Positions 24,268 through 32,533 of a stretch of 49,323 bases of DNA are shown piece after piece. Within the stretch, counting starts at the first letter, position 1, and each line of letters starts with the position of its first letter. The stretch is taken from positions 138,142 to 187,464 of the forward strand of contig NZ_PZJQ01000007.1 of NCBI RefSeq assembly GCF_003206065.1, given 5' to 3'. The notes under the pieces were generated by a model, which had not been told where the DNA came from, did no database searches, and saw only the letters and a list, made by a program, of their open reading frames with translations. Position numbers and translations under genes: made by a program. Source of the stretch: Salinicola halimionae (GTDB lineage Bacteria > Pseudomonadota > Gammaproteobacteria > Pseudomonadales > Halomonadaceae).

Positions 24268-25809
24268 ATGGACGCTTTTCTACAAGGCCTGGCAATGGTG
24301 TTCAACGCCCAGACGATGCTGGTCATCGTCGCGGCGTCCGTATTCGGGCTGTTCGTCGGTGCCATTCCTGGCTTGACCGCCACCATGGCGGTGGCGCTGC
24401 TGGTGCCGATCACGTTCTATATGGATGCGACCCCGGCCATTGCCGCTATCGTCGCGACGTCGGCGATGGCGATCTTTGCCGGTGACATTCCCGGAACCTA
24501 TCTCAATATTCCCGGCACGCCAGCTTCGGCGGCCTATGTCGGAGAATCCTACCGGCTCGCCCAGAAGGGCCGAGCTCGGGAAACACTGGGCACCAACCTG
24601 GTCTGCTCGGTCATCGGTGGCCTGTTCGGTACGCTGGTACTGGTTTTCGTCTCGCCTTCGCTGGCGGAGATGGCGCTCAACTTCAGCTCGTTCGAATACT
24701 TCTGGCTCGCGCTGCTCGGCCTGAGCAGCTCGATCTTCATTGCCATCGGCTCAAGGGTCAAAGCGTTCCTTTCGCTGACGGTGGGCCTGCTGCTGTCAAC
24801 GGTCGGTCTCGACATGATGAGCGGCGCGCCGCGCTTCACCTTCGGCGTGCCCGATCTGATGGCCGGGGTCAACTTCATTCCGGTAATGATCGGCATGTTC
24901 GCGCTCAATGAGATCATGATGTTCTACGGCTCGCGGACGGAAGCACGCCACGTTCCGGTGATGACCAAGGATAGCGTCTTCTCCATGGCGCCGAAGCATA
25001 TCAGGACCTACTGGCGCAACATTCTGCGCGGCAGCTCATTGGGCACTTTGATTGGCGCCTTGCCAGGTGCCGGTGCAGATATCGCAGCCTGGATCGCTTA
25101 CGCGATGGGCAAGAGTCGCTCCAAGGAGAAAGAGAAGTACGGTACCGGCCATATCGAGGGTATCGTCGATGCCAGCTCCGCCAACAACTCCGGTATCAGC
25201 GGGGCCTGGGTCCCGGCACTGGTATTCGGCATCCCCGGGGATACCATCACCGCCATCGTGATCGGCGTGCTTTACATGAAGGGCATGAATCCCGGCCCGA
25301 CGATCTTCATGAATGGCGGCGGTCAGGTCTACGCCCTGTTCACGGTGTTCTTCGTCGCCAACCTGATCATGCTGCCCATCGGCTATCTCGCCATTCGGGC
25401 CTCGAAGGTCTTCATTCTGACTCCACGCAAGATGCTGATGCCGTTGATCCTGAGTTTCTGCATCGTCGGCGCCTTCGCCATCAACAATTCGATCACCGAT
25501 ATCTGGATCATGCTGATCATCGGGATGGTAGCGTTCGTGCTGGCACGCAACGACTTCCCCATGGCACCTGCCATTCTCGGACTGGTACTCGGCAGTACGC
25601 TGGAAAACAGCTTCATGAGTTCGATGCTGAAATCCAATGGCGACATGCTGGCCTTCTTCGAGCGTCCCATCAGTGCCGCGCTGGGCGCACTGGTCATTCT
25701 GATCTGGGTACTGCCGTCGCTGATCCGGCTGTTCCGCCACTGGCGCCGTCCATCGCAATCTTCTCCCGAAAACGATCGCAAAAACTATCGCAAGCCGAGG
25801 TCTTCATGA
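24268..25809 (+). CDS. Tripartite tricarboxylate transporter large permease (TctA)
   Basis: A 513-residue protein of about 11-12 hydrophobic segments, the usual TctA length. It contains the duplicated TctA signatures GAIPGLTATMAVALLVPITF near the N-terminus and GALPGAGADIAAWIAYAMGK in the middle, plus the GDIPGTYLNIPGTP loop. It is the ion-coupled permease. The ribosome site is weak, so translation may depend on tctB. Its stop overlaps the next start (ATGA), tying transport to the following dehydrogenase. Confidence 0.95.
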   Translation: MDAFLQGLAMVFNAQTMLVIVAASVFGLFVGAIPGLTATMAVALLVPITFYMDATPAIAAIVATSAMAIFAGDIPGTYLNIPGTPASAAYVGESYRLAQKGRARETLGTNLVCSVIGGLFGTLVLVFVSPSLAEMALNFSSFEYFWLALLGLSSSIFIAIGSRVKAFLSLTVGLLLSTVGLDMMSGAPRFTFGVPDLMAGVNFIPVMIGMFALNEIMMFYGSRTEARHVPVMTKDSVFSMAPKHIRTYWRNILRGSSLGTLIGALPGAGADIAAWIAYAMGKSRSKEKEKYGTGHIEGIVDASSANNSGISGAWVPALVFGIPGDTITAIVIGVLYMKGMNPGPTIFMNGGGQVYALFTVFFVANLIMLPIGYLAIRASKVFILTPRKMLMPLILSFCIVGAFAINNSITDIWIMLIIGMVAFVLARNDFPMAPAILGLVLGSTLENSFMSSMLKSNGDMLAFFERPISAALGALVILIWVLPSLIRLFRHWRRPSQSSPENDRKNYRKPRSS

Positions 25810-26861
25810 CACGTTATGACGCCGCCAACCTGCGCTCTACGCTAACCACTCTGTTCGCGGAAAACGGCGCGAGCCCCGAGGTTGCGGAAACCACCGCACG
25901 CATTCTGGTCGAGGGGGATCTGCTCGGACATCACACCCACGGAGTGAAATTGGCCAATGGCTACCTCAAGGATCTCAAGGCGGGCCATGCCTGCGGAGAT
26001 CACGAGCGGCTCGAGATTCACCAGAACAGCCCGGTCGCGGCGCTGTTCGATGGCCACTATCTGCTGGGCCCCTATCTCGTTCAACGCGCGCTGGATCATT
26101 GCCGCGAAGCCGCCAGCGCCTTCGGCATCGGCATGGTCAGTCTCAAGCGCTCGCATCACATCGCCTGCCTGGCGGCCTACCTGCAGCCGCTGGTCGAGGC
26201 CAATCTGATTCCGCTGATCCTGACCTCGGATCCAGCGGTCGCTTCGGTGGCGCCCTACGGCGGCCTGGACCGTGTTTATACGCCCAATCCCCTGGCCATC
26301 GGCATCCCCGGGCGCGAGCAGCCGCTGCTGATTGATGTCAGCATGTCGACCATCACCAATGGCACTGTAGGCAAGACTCGCGCTGCCGGCGATAAACTGG
26401 ACCATCCCGCGATCCTGACCGGCCATGGCGAGGTCAGCGATGACCCCGAGGATTATTTCGCCTCCCCCGAGGGCAGTATCCTACCGCTGGGCGAACTGGC
26501 GTTCGGTCACAAGGGCTTCGCGCTGGGGTTGATGGTCGAGGCCTTGACCTCGGCGCTGTCAGGCTTCGGCCGCAAGGACTCGCCCGAGGGCTGGGGTGCC
26601 TCGGTGATGGTCATGGTGATCGATCCGGCCCGCTTCGGCGGCACCGAAGCGTTTCTCGACGAAACCGATCATGTGGCCAAACGCTGCCTCGCCAGCCGTC
26701 CGCGCGATCCCGACAAGCCGGTACGCATGCCCGGTCAGTCCGGCATGGCCCGACGCCAGGACGCTCTCGCTAACGGTATTTCTTTGCCGACGGATGTGAT
26801 CGATGCCATGCGGGACGCCGTGGCAGACTCATCTCTGGCAGGCACGACCCCGTTCGGCTGA
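25806..26861 (+). CDS. Ldh_2-family NAD(P)-dependent 2-hydroxyacid dehydrogenase
   Basis: A 351-residue malate/L-lactate dehydrogenase-family protein, the second of this family in the window. The active-site His45 is in LGHHTHGVKLA, with a further conserved His pair in LKRSHHIACL, and DVSMSTITNGTVGK is the cofactor-loop region. It is translationally coupled to tctA by a 4-base overlap. With the FAH-family enzyme that follows, it probably performs one redox step on the acid imported by TctABC. The substrate cannot be deduced from sequence. Confidence 0.88.
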   Translation: MTRYDAANLRSTLTTLFAENGASPEVAETTARILVEGDLLGHHTHGVKLANGYLKDLKAGHACGDHERLEIHQNSPVAALFDGHYLLGPYLVQRALDHCREAASAFGIGMVSLKRSHHIACLAAYLQPLVEANLIPLILTSDPAVASVAPYGGLDRVYTPNPLAIGIPGREQPLLIDVSMSTITNGTVGKTRAAGDKLDHPAILTGHGEVSDDPEDYFASPEGSILPLGELAFGHKGFALGLMVEALTSALSGFGRKDSPEGWGASVMVMVIDPARFGGTEAFLDETDHVAKRCLASRPRDPDKPVRMPGQSGMARRQDALANGISLPTDVIDAMRDAVADSSLAGTTPFG

Positions 26862-26904
26862 CCATTCAGCCACCCTTTTCATTTCCCGAGGAGTTCGCTT
26901 TTCC

Positions 26905-28077
26905 ATGGCCCCAACTATCCACAATCACTGCCTTCCCGATGATGCCGAACGAGCGCTGCTGGTCGGCAGGGCCTGGCTCACCGGCGGCGGCAAGGGGCGT
27001 GCCGGCCCTGCCGTGGTAGCAGTACGCGGTGACGAGCTGGTCGATCTTTCCGACCACGTCTCGACCATGGCCGATCTGCTGGAACGTGATGACGCGGCCT
27101 TTCTGATTCGCGAGGCGCAGGGCAACAAGATTGGCACGCTGGACGAAGTGCTTGCCAACAGTATTAGCGATACACCGCAGGCGCCCTACTTGCTGGCACC
27201 GTGCGATGTCCAGGCGATCAAGGCCTGCGGCGTGACCTTTGCGGTCAGCCTGCTCGAACGGGTGATCGAGGAGCAGGCCGGTGGCGACCTCAAGCGCGCT
27301 GCCGAGTTGCGTCAGGAGATTCAGTCGCTGATTGGCGGCGATCTATCGCGGATCAAGCCGGGTTCGGATGAGGCGATGGCGCTCAAGGCTGAACTTCAGG
27401 CGCGGGGCGGCTGGTCGCAGTACATGGAAGTGGGTATCGGCCCCGACGCCGAGGTGTTCTCCAAGGCGCAACCGCTATCGGCCGTCGGTCATGGTGCTCG
27501 CGTCGGGTTACACCCTGCCTCGGAGTGGAACAACCCGGAGCCAGAGATCGTGCTGGCCGTGGATGCCGAGGGACGCGTGCGAGGTGCCACGCTGGGCAAC
27601 GACGTCAATCTACGCGATGTCGAGGGTCGCAGCGCCCTGTTGCTGGGCAAGGCCAAGGACAACAACGCCTCCTGCTCGATCGGCCCGTTCATCCGACTGT
27701 TCGATGAGCACTTCGACATCGATGACGTGCGCAGCGCGCAGGTATCGTTGCGCATCGAGGGAACGGACGACGACTTCGTGCTGGAGGGAAAGAGCGACAT
27801 GCGCGAAATCAGTCGCGATCCGCTGGACCTAGTGGCACAGACCTATGGCGCGCACCACCAGTATCCGGATGGTTTCATGCTGTTTCTCGGCACCATGTTC
27901 TCACCGATTCAGGACCGCGACGGGGAAGGTCAGGGCTTCACCCATCATCTTGGCGACCACGTGACCATTGCCACCTCCAAGCTGGGTGCGCTGAGCAACG
28001 TGGTCGATCGCAGCGATCGCCTGCCGCCCTGGACCTTCGGCATTCGCGCCTTGCTCGCCCATCTCAACCAGCGTTGA
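26905..28077 (+). CDS. FAH-family protein, XylX-like 2-keto-3-deoxy-pentonate dehydratase
   Basis: A 390-residue FAH-fold protein with metal ligands Glu212 and Glu214 (NPEPEIVLAVD) and Asp233 (GNDVNLRDVEGR). The long N-terminal half and HPASEWNNPEPE segment resemble the 2-keto-3-deoxy-xylonate/arabinonate dehydratases (XylX/KdaD type), not the short diketo-acid hydrolases such as 4471-5313. Such enzymes give alpha-ketoglutarate semialdehyde. The start at 26905 has CCGAGGAG upstream; the frame is open from 26803 but would overlap the previous gene. It ends the TTT operon. Confidence 0.82.
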   Translation: MAPTIHNHCLPDDAERALLVGRAWLTGGGKGRAGPAVVAVRGDELVDLSDHVSTMADLLERDDAAFLIREAQGNKIGTLDEVLANSISDTPQAPYLLAPCDVQAIKACGVTFAVSLLERVIEEQAGGDLKRAAELRQEIQSLIGGDLSRIKPGSDEAMALKAELQARGGWSQYMEVGIGPDAEVFSKAQPLSAVGHGARVGLHPASEWNNPEPEIVLAVDAEGRVRGATLGNDVNLRDVEGRSALLLGKAKDNNASCSIGPFIRLFDEHFDIDDVRSAQVSLRIEGTDDDFVLEGKSDMREISRDPLDLVAQTYGAHHQYPDGFMLFLGTMFSPIQDRDGEGQGFTHHLGDHVTIATSKLGALSNVVDRSDRLPPWTFGIRALLAHLNQR

Positions 28078-28103
28078 GGTAACATCCGGGGCCCTCTGCA
28101 TCA

Positions 28104-28148
28104 CGATCACCGCTGCCGATTCCTCGAGGATAGCGGCGACGGTGATCG
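28104..28148. terminator. Hairpin between convergent genes
   Basis: CGATCACCG (28104-28112) pairs with CGGTGATCG (28140-28148), with further partial pairing of GCTGCC and AGCGGC inside. It lies between the FAH-family stop codon and the LysR stop codon. The downstream bases CCTTTC are only weakly T-rich, so termination efficiency is uncertain. Confidence 0.5.
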
Positions 28149-28152
28149 CCTT

Positions 28153-29091
28153 TCATACGCCGTCGCGCATCAGCAACGTATCGATGAACTCGCCGACCAC
28201 GTCGGAAATTTCCTCTCCCTTGCGGGTTAACACGCCGTAGTAGCCCAGCGGCTCGCCGATCACCAGCGGCAGCGCCGTGAACTTGCCGGCCGAGACGGCC
28301 GTCTTGAGGACTGATGTCGGCAACAAGGCGATGGCATCCGACGAGCTGACCAGTTGTAACGTCGTCTGCGTCGAAGTGGTTTCCACCACGTTGCGTGGCG
28401 TCGATATTCCAGCTTCGGCCAAAGCCACTTCGAACAGCCCTCGCATCGGGCTGCTCATGGGGTGCAACACCCAGGGCCAGCGCACGACCTCGCCCAGGCC
28501 GGGTGGGCGCTCGCAAAGCGGATGCCCCGCCCTCACCACGATCGAGACCGGTTCCGCCTGCAGCGGAAGAAAGTCGAACAGATGGTGCTGAGCGTGCTCC
28601 GTTACACGGCCGATCATGACATCCAGGCGCTTGTACTCCAGATCCGCCAGCAGCCGGTCGCTGGAATTCTCGAACAGACTGACCGCCAGCTGCGGACGCC
28701 GGGACTTGATCGTGTTGATCGCCTTGGGCAGCAGCAGCGGCGCCGCGCCCGGCACCGCGCCGATGACTAACTTGCCGTACCCCCCTTCTCGCATCGACAC
28801 CAGGTCATCGATCAGGCGGTCAGTGTCATTGAGGATACTGCGGGCATAGCGCACCAACAGGCGACCCGAATCGGTGATCTCCATACTTCGAGGCAACCGG
28901 TAAAACAGCGTCATGCCGAAGAACGTCTCGATATCCTTCAGCATCTTGCTAGCCGCTGGCTGGCTCATGTTCATGTGACGCGACGTCGCATGGAGATTAC
29001 GACTTTCGTCCAGCGTGACAAGCAGCACCAGATGCTTGATGCGCAACCAGCCCTTGATGTGAATACGACTATCGTCGGACATCGAAGCCAT
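28153..29091 (-). CDS. LysR-family regulator (GbpR-like)
   Basis: A 312-residue LysR protein. The helix-turn-helix (about 20-75) contains RHMNMSQPAASKMLKDIE followed by FGMTLFYRLPRSMEITDSG, and the substrate domain follows. The sequence resembles the GbpR branch linked to sugar uptake. It is divergent from the L-fuconate dehydratase gene (262-base gap) and convergent with the TTT operon, so the L-fuconate operon is its most likely target. A later in-frame ATG (29082) is an alternative start. Confidence 0.92.
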   Translation of the reverse strand: MASMSDDSRIHIKGWLRIKHLVLLVTLDESRNLHATSRHMNMSQPAASKMLKDIETFFGMTLFYRLPRSMEITDSGRLLVRYARSILNDTDRLIDDLVSMREGGYGKLVIGAVPGAAPLLLPKAINTIKSRRPQLAVSLFENSSDRLLADLEYKRLDVMIGRVTEHAQHHLFDFLPLQAEPVSIVVRAGHPLCERPPGLGEVVRWPWVLHPMSSPMRGLFEVALAEAGISTPRNVVETTSTQTTLQLVSSSDAIALLPTSVLKTAVSAGKFTALPLVIGEPLGYYGVLTRKGEEISDVVGEFIDTLLMRDGV

Positions 29092-29261
29092 TCGTATAAA
29101 CCTTTGGTCTAAAACAATAACCCCCGGTTATCGGGGTAGCATAAAAAAAGATTAGCCACCGGACTATACCGCCAATTACGCTACTGAAACATCAGAAAAC
29201 AGATGCAGATAGCCGACGATAAATCGACGCATTGGTCCCGAAACTCGAAAAAACCAGCCAT

Positions 29262-29280
29262 AAAATACCAGTCGTATTTT
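29262..29280. promoter_or_regulatory. Candidate LysR operator before fucD
   Basis: AAAATAC and GTATTTT form a perfect 7-bp inverted repeat around CAGTC, 73 bases before the dehydratase start in the LysR/fucD divergent gap. LysR regulators often bind ATAC/GTAT dyads of the T-N(x)-A kind. Near the LysR side, ATAACC-CCC-GGTTAT gives a second small dyad. Confidence 0.4.
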
Positions 29281-29353
29281 CATCGTCGAAGCAACCAATG
29301 CACCGTTCTGTTTTCGACAATTCGATTGTGGTTATTCAAGGAATTATTTCAGC

Positions 29354-30652
29354 ATGCCCAAGATTCAGCGGGTCGAGGTTCAAGACATCCGTTTTCCGAC
29401 CTCCCGCGAGCTGGATGGCTCGGACGCGATGAACGCTGCACCGGACTATTCGGCCACCTACGTCATCCTGCATACCGATGCCGAAGATGACCTTACTGGC
29501 CATGGCCTGACCTTCACCATCGGCCGAGGCAACGAGATCTGCGTGGCGGCCGTCGAATCTCTGGCTTCCCGCCTCGAAGGACGCTCGCTATCGGATATTA
29601 CCGCCGACATGGGCGCTTACTGGCGTGAGCTGACCAGCGGCGATAGTCAACTACGCTGGCTGGGCCCGGAAAAAGGGGTAATCCACCTGGCCTGCGCGGC
29701 AATGATCAATGCGATCTGGGACCTGTGGGCCAAGCGCGAGGGCAAGCCGGTGTGGAAGCTGCTCGCCGACATGAGCCCCGAAGAACTGGTGCGCTGCCTC
29801 GACTTCCGCTTCGTCACCGATGCGTTGACCCCGGAGGAAGCCATCGGCCTGCTCAAGGGTCGTGAAGCGGGCAAGGCTGATCGAGAAGCGACCATGCGCG
29901 AGCACGGCTACCCCGCGTACACCACGTCCGCAGGCTGGCTCGGCTATTCCGAAGAGAAGATGCGCGCACTCTGTCGCGAGGCCATCGCCGACGGTTGGGA
30001 ACATTTCAAGCAGAAAGTCGGTGGCGACATCGAAGAAGACCGCCGCCGTGCCCGCATTCTGCGTGAAGAGATCGGCGAGGAACGCCTGCTGATGATGGAC
30101 GCCAATCAGATGTGGGACGTCGATGAGGCGATCACCAATATGAGACGTCTGGCCGAGTTCCGTCCGCATTGGATCGAGGAACCGACCAGTCCAGACGATA
30201 TCCTGGGCCATGCCGAGATTCGTCATCGCCTGGCCCCGATTGGCGTCGCCACCGGAGAGCACTGTCATAACCGGGTCATGTTCAAGCAGCTGTTTCAGGC
30301 CGACGCGATCGATTTCTGTCAGCTCGACGCCGCTCGTCTGGGCGGACTCAACGAGGTGATCATCGTACTGCTGCTGGCCGCCAAATATGACATCCCGGTT
30401 TGCCCCCACGGTGGTGGCGTCGGTCTGTGCGAATACACCCAGCATATCTCGATGTTCGACTTCATCGCCGTGTCCGGCTCGCTGGAAGGCAGGCTGCTCG
30501 AGTACGTCGACCACCTGCATGAGCACTTCGTCGACCCGGTACAGATTCGCCGAGGACACTACGTCGTGCCGGAAGCTCCCGGCTACGGTGTCACCATGAA
30601 GGCGGACTCGTTGAGCGCCCACCAGTTTCCCGGCGGTAGTGCTTGGAGCTAG
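29354..30652 (+). CDS. fucD: L-fuconate dehydratase (enolase superfamily)
   Basis: A 432-residue enolase-superfamily enzyme. The N-terminal cap begins with the diagnostic VRFPTSRELDGSDAMN-like stretch (here IRFPTSRELDGSDAMN). FKQKVGG holds the catalytic Lys pair, metal ligands lie in MMDANQMWD, WIEEPTSPDD and GEHCHNRV, and HGGGVGLCEYTQH holds the catalytic His. These match Xanthomonas FucD closely. It dehydrates L-fuconate, and in FucD also L-galactonate and D-arabinonate, to the 2-keto-3-deoxy acid. The next pathway enzymes appear to be at 3602-5313, about 25 kb away. A TRAP transporter follows downstream. Confidence 0.93.
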   Translation: MPKIQRVEVQDIRFPTSRELDGSDAMNAAPDYSATYVILHTDAEDDLTGHGLTFTIGRGNEICVAAVESLASRLEGRSLSDITADMGAYWRELTSGDSQLRWLGPEKGVIHLACAAMINAIWDLWAKREGKPVWKLLADMSPEELVRCLDFRFVTDALTPEEAIGLLKGREAGKADREATMREHGYPAYTTSAGWLGYSEEKMRALCREAIADGWEHFKQKVGGDIEEDRRRARILREEIGEERLLMMDANQMWDVDEAITNMRRLAEFRPHWIEEPTSPDDILGHAEIRHRLAPIGVATGEHCHNRVMFKQLFQADAIDFCQLDAARLGGLNEVIIVLLLAAKYDIPVCPHGGGVGLCEYTQHISMFDFIAVSGSLEGRLLEYVDHLHEHFVDPVQIRRGHYVVPEAPGYGVTMKADSLSAHQFPGGSAWS

Positions 30653-30725
30653 TGCCTGGTGCTAGCTCTTGGCCTGGTGCTAGCTCTTGGCCTGGTATTA
30701 GCTCCCTGACTGGCGCTAGCACTTG
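30639..30725. repeat. Short degenerate tandem repeats with AGCT core
   Basis: Two identical 18-bp units GCCTGGTGCTAGCTCTTG (30654-30671 and 30672-30689) are followed by two degenerate copies (30690-30725) and preceded by related 13-base pieces. The array starts across the fucD stop codon and runs into the gap before the TRAP receptor gene. Confidence 0.85.
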
Positions 30726-30883
30726 AAAATCGCCTTGCGCGAGGTGTTGAAAACCAGCCCTTGGCGTCAGACCTTGGCAAGCCTGACGCCGCCATCCCGA
30801 GCATTCGGACGCCGCCGAAATCTGGCGGCGCCGTGTCGCATGCCACTCACGCTATTTACGTCACTCACGTTCTGGAGTTGAAG

Positions 30884-31981
30884 ATGACAACAATCATACC
30901 CTCCCATCTTGCCAAGCGCCCCCGCGCTCGCGCCTCGCTGACAACGCTGATGACGGCCGCCGTGCTGAGTTTGACCAGCCTGTCGGCCGTGGCAGCCTCC
31001 GACATGCCGGCATTCCCGGAAGTCACCGGTGATGTCGTCAAGGGAGATGGCAACGACTACAGCCTCAAGTTCAACATCGGGTTGACGCAATCCAGCGCGC
31101 AATATCGTGGTCTGGAGTACTTCAAGAAGATCGTCGAGCAGCGCAGCGACGACCATATCCAGGTGCAGATGTTCCACAGCGCCCAACTCGGCGACGATCT
31201 ACAGTCGGTCAGCGCGCTTCAGGCTGGGACGCTGGAAATGACGTCGCCGTCCACCTCGCCCATGGTCAGCATGTTTCCGCAATTCGCCGTGTTCGACCTG
31301 CCGTTCCTGTTCCCGAAACCCGAGATCGCCGACAAGGTGCTGGATGGGGATATCGGTCAACAGATGCTCAAGGACGCCTCGACGAAAGGCCTGGTCGCCA
31401 TCGGCTGGTCAGAGAACGGCTATCGCCAGCTGACCAACAGCAAGACCGCGGTAACCTCGCCCTCTGATCTCGACGGTCTGAAAGTTCGTACCATGCAGAA
31501 TCCGATCCATCTGGATATCTGGCGCACTCTGGGCGCGAACCCGACACCGATGTCATTCGCCGAGCTGTTTACGGCACTGGAGCAGGGTGTCGTCGATGGC
31601 CAGGAGAACCCGTGGATCACCATCGAATCTTCGAAGTTCAATGAAGTGCAGCAGTACGCCACCGAGACGAATCACGTCTACACGCCGTTCATCACGCTGG
31701 TGTCCGAGCGCTTCTGGGATCGGCTGCCGGAAAGCTACCAGCAGCTGCTGCGGGATGCTGCCAAGCAGATGGGTGACTACGAGCGTCATGTCAGTCGCGT
31801 CATGAACGATCAGATCAAGCAGGAGCTGAAAGACGACGGTATGAAGATCACCGAGCTGACGCCGGAACAGGTCGCCGTCTTCCAGAAGGATCTGGCACCG
31901 GTCTACGACGACTGGCGTGAAAAGATCGGCGGCGACTTGATCGACCGTATCCGTGCCGAGTCGAAGGTCGACTCGAAGTAA
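30884..31981 (+). CDS. TRAP transporter substrate-binding protein (DctP family), third system
   Basis: A 365-residue periplasmic receptor, longer than the other two, with a long N-terminus. The signal peptide ends near SAVAAS (about residue 38). LDGLKVRTMQNPIHLDIW contains the carboxylate-binding Arg, and GVVDGQENPWITI is the family signature. The start at 30884 has TGGAG upstream; the frame is open further 5-prime through non-coding-like repeat-adjacent DNA. It follows fucD by 231 bases and is likely the L-fuconate or related aldonate receptor. Confidence 0.93.
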   Translation: MTTIIPSHLAKRPRARASLTTLMTAAVLSLTSLSAVAASDMPAFPEVTGDVVKGDGNDYSLKFNIGLTQSSAQYRGLEYFKKIVEQRSDDHIQVQMFHSAQLGDDLQSVSALQAGTLEMTSPSTSPMVSMFPQFAVFDLPFLFPKPEIADKVLDGDIGQQMLKDASTKGLVAIGWSENGYRQLTNSKTAVTSPSDLDGLKVRTMQNPIHLDIWRTLGANPTPMSFAELFTALEQGVVDGQENPWITIESSKFNEVQQYATETNHVYTPFITLVSERFWDRLPESYQQLLRDAAKQMGDYERHVSRVMNDQIKQELKDDGMKITELTPEQVAVFQKDLAPVYDDWREKIGGDLIDRIRAESKVDSK

Positions 31982-32044
31982 GTGTCGCTTCGCCGCCAGC
32001 GCATGGGCGCGGGCGGCGAACCTTGAGTGATTACGGAGGTCATG

Positions 32045-32533
32045 ATGAGTGCCGACACCCCCGCTACCCGGGGTCTCCTGGGCTGGCTGCGTCAAACGCT
32101 GGAAATCGCCGCCGGATTGCTCGTGCTGGGCGTCGTTTTTTGCGTCACGGCCAACGTCTTTGGCCGCTTCGTTCTCAACTATTCCTATACCTGGGCCGAG
32201 GAACTCTCCCGGGTATTGTTCATCTGGCTGGTGCTGTTGGGTGCCGGCGTCGGCAGCCTCGGCAACGAACATGTGGCGGTCACCTTCTTTCGCGACAAGG
32301 CCCCTGCCGGGCTGCGCAAGGCTGCCGTGCTGCTGAGCATCACGATCATCTACATCGTCTGTGCCTGTATTCTGCTGGGCTTCAAGGATGTGATCTCCGG
32401 CTATACCAGCGCTACGCCGATGCTGGGCATTCCGCAGACTTTTCTCTATAGCGCCATGCCGGTGATGGCAATCCTGACCATGATCGCCAACACCATCGCC
32501 CTCGTTGGCCTGTTTCGGAGCAAGACGCCATGA
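32045..32533 (+). CDS. TRAP transporter small permease (DctQ family), third system
   Basis: A 162-residue four-segment membrane protein. FGRFVLNYSYTWAEELSRVLFIWLVLLGAG is the DctQ core, followed by GNEHVAVTFF. GGAGGT (32035-32040) is well placed for the ATG at 32045; the in-frame ATG at 32042 is too close to it. The stop overlaps the dctM start (ATGA). Confidence 0.92.
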   Translation: MSADTPATRGLLGWLRQTLEIAAGLLVLGVVFCVTANVFGRFVLNYSYTWAEELSRVLFIWLVLLGAGVGSLGNEHVAVTFFRDKAPAGLRKAAVLLSITIIYIVCACILLGFKDVISGYTSATPMLGIPQTFLYSAMPVMAILTMIANTIALVGLFRSKTP

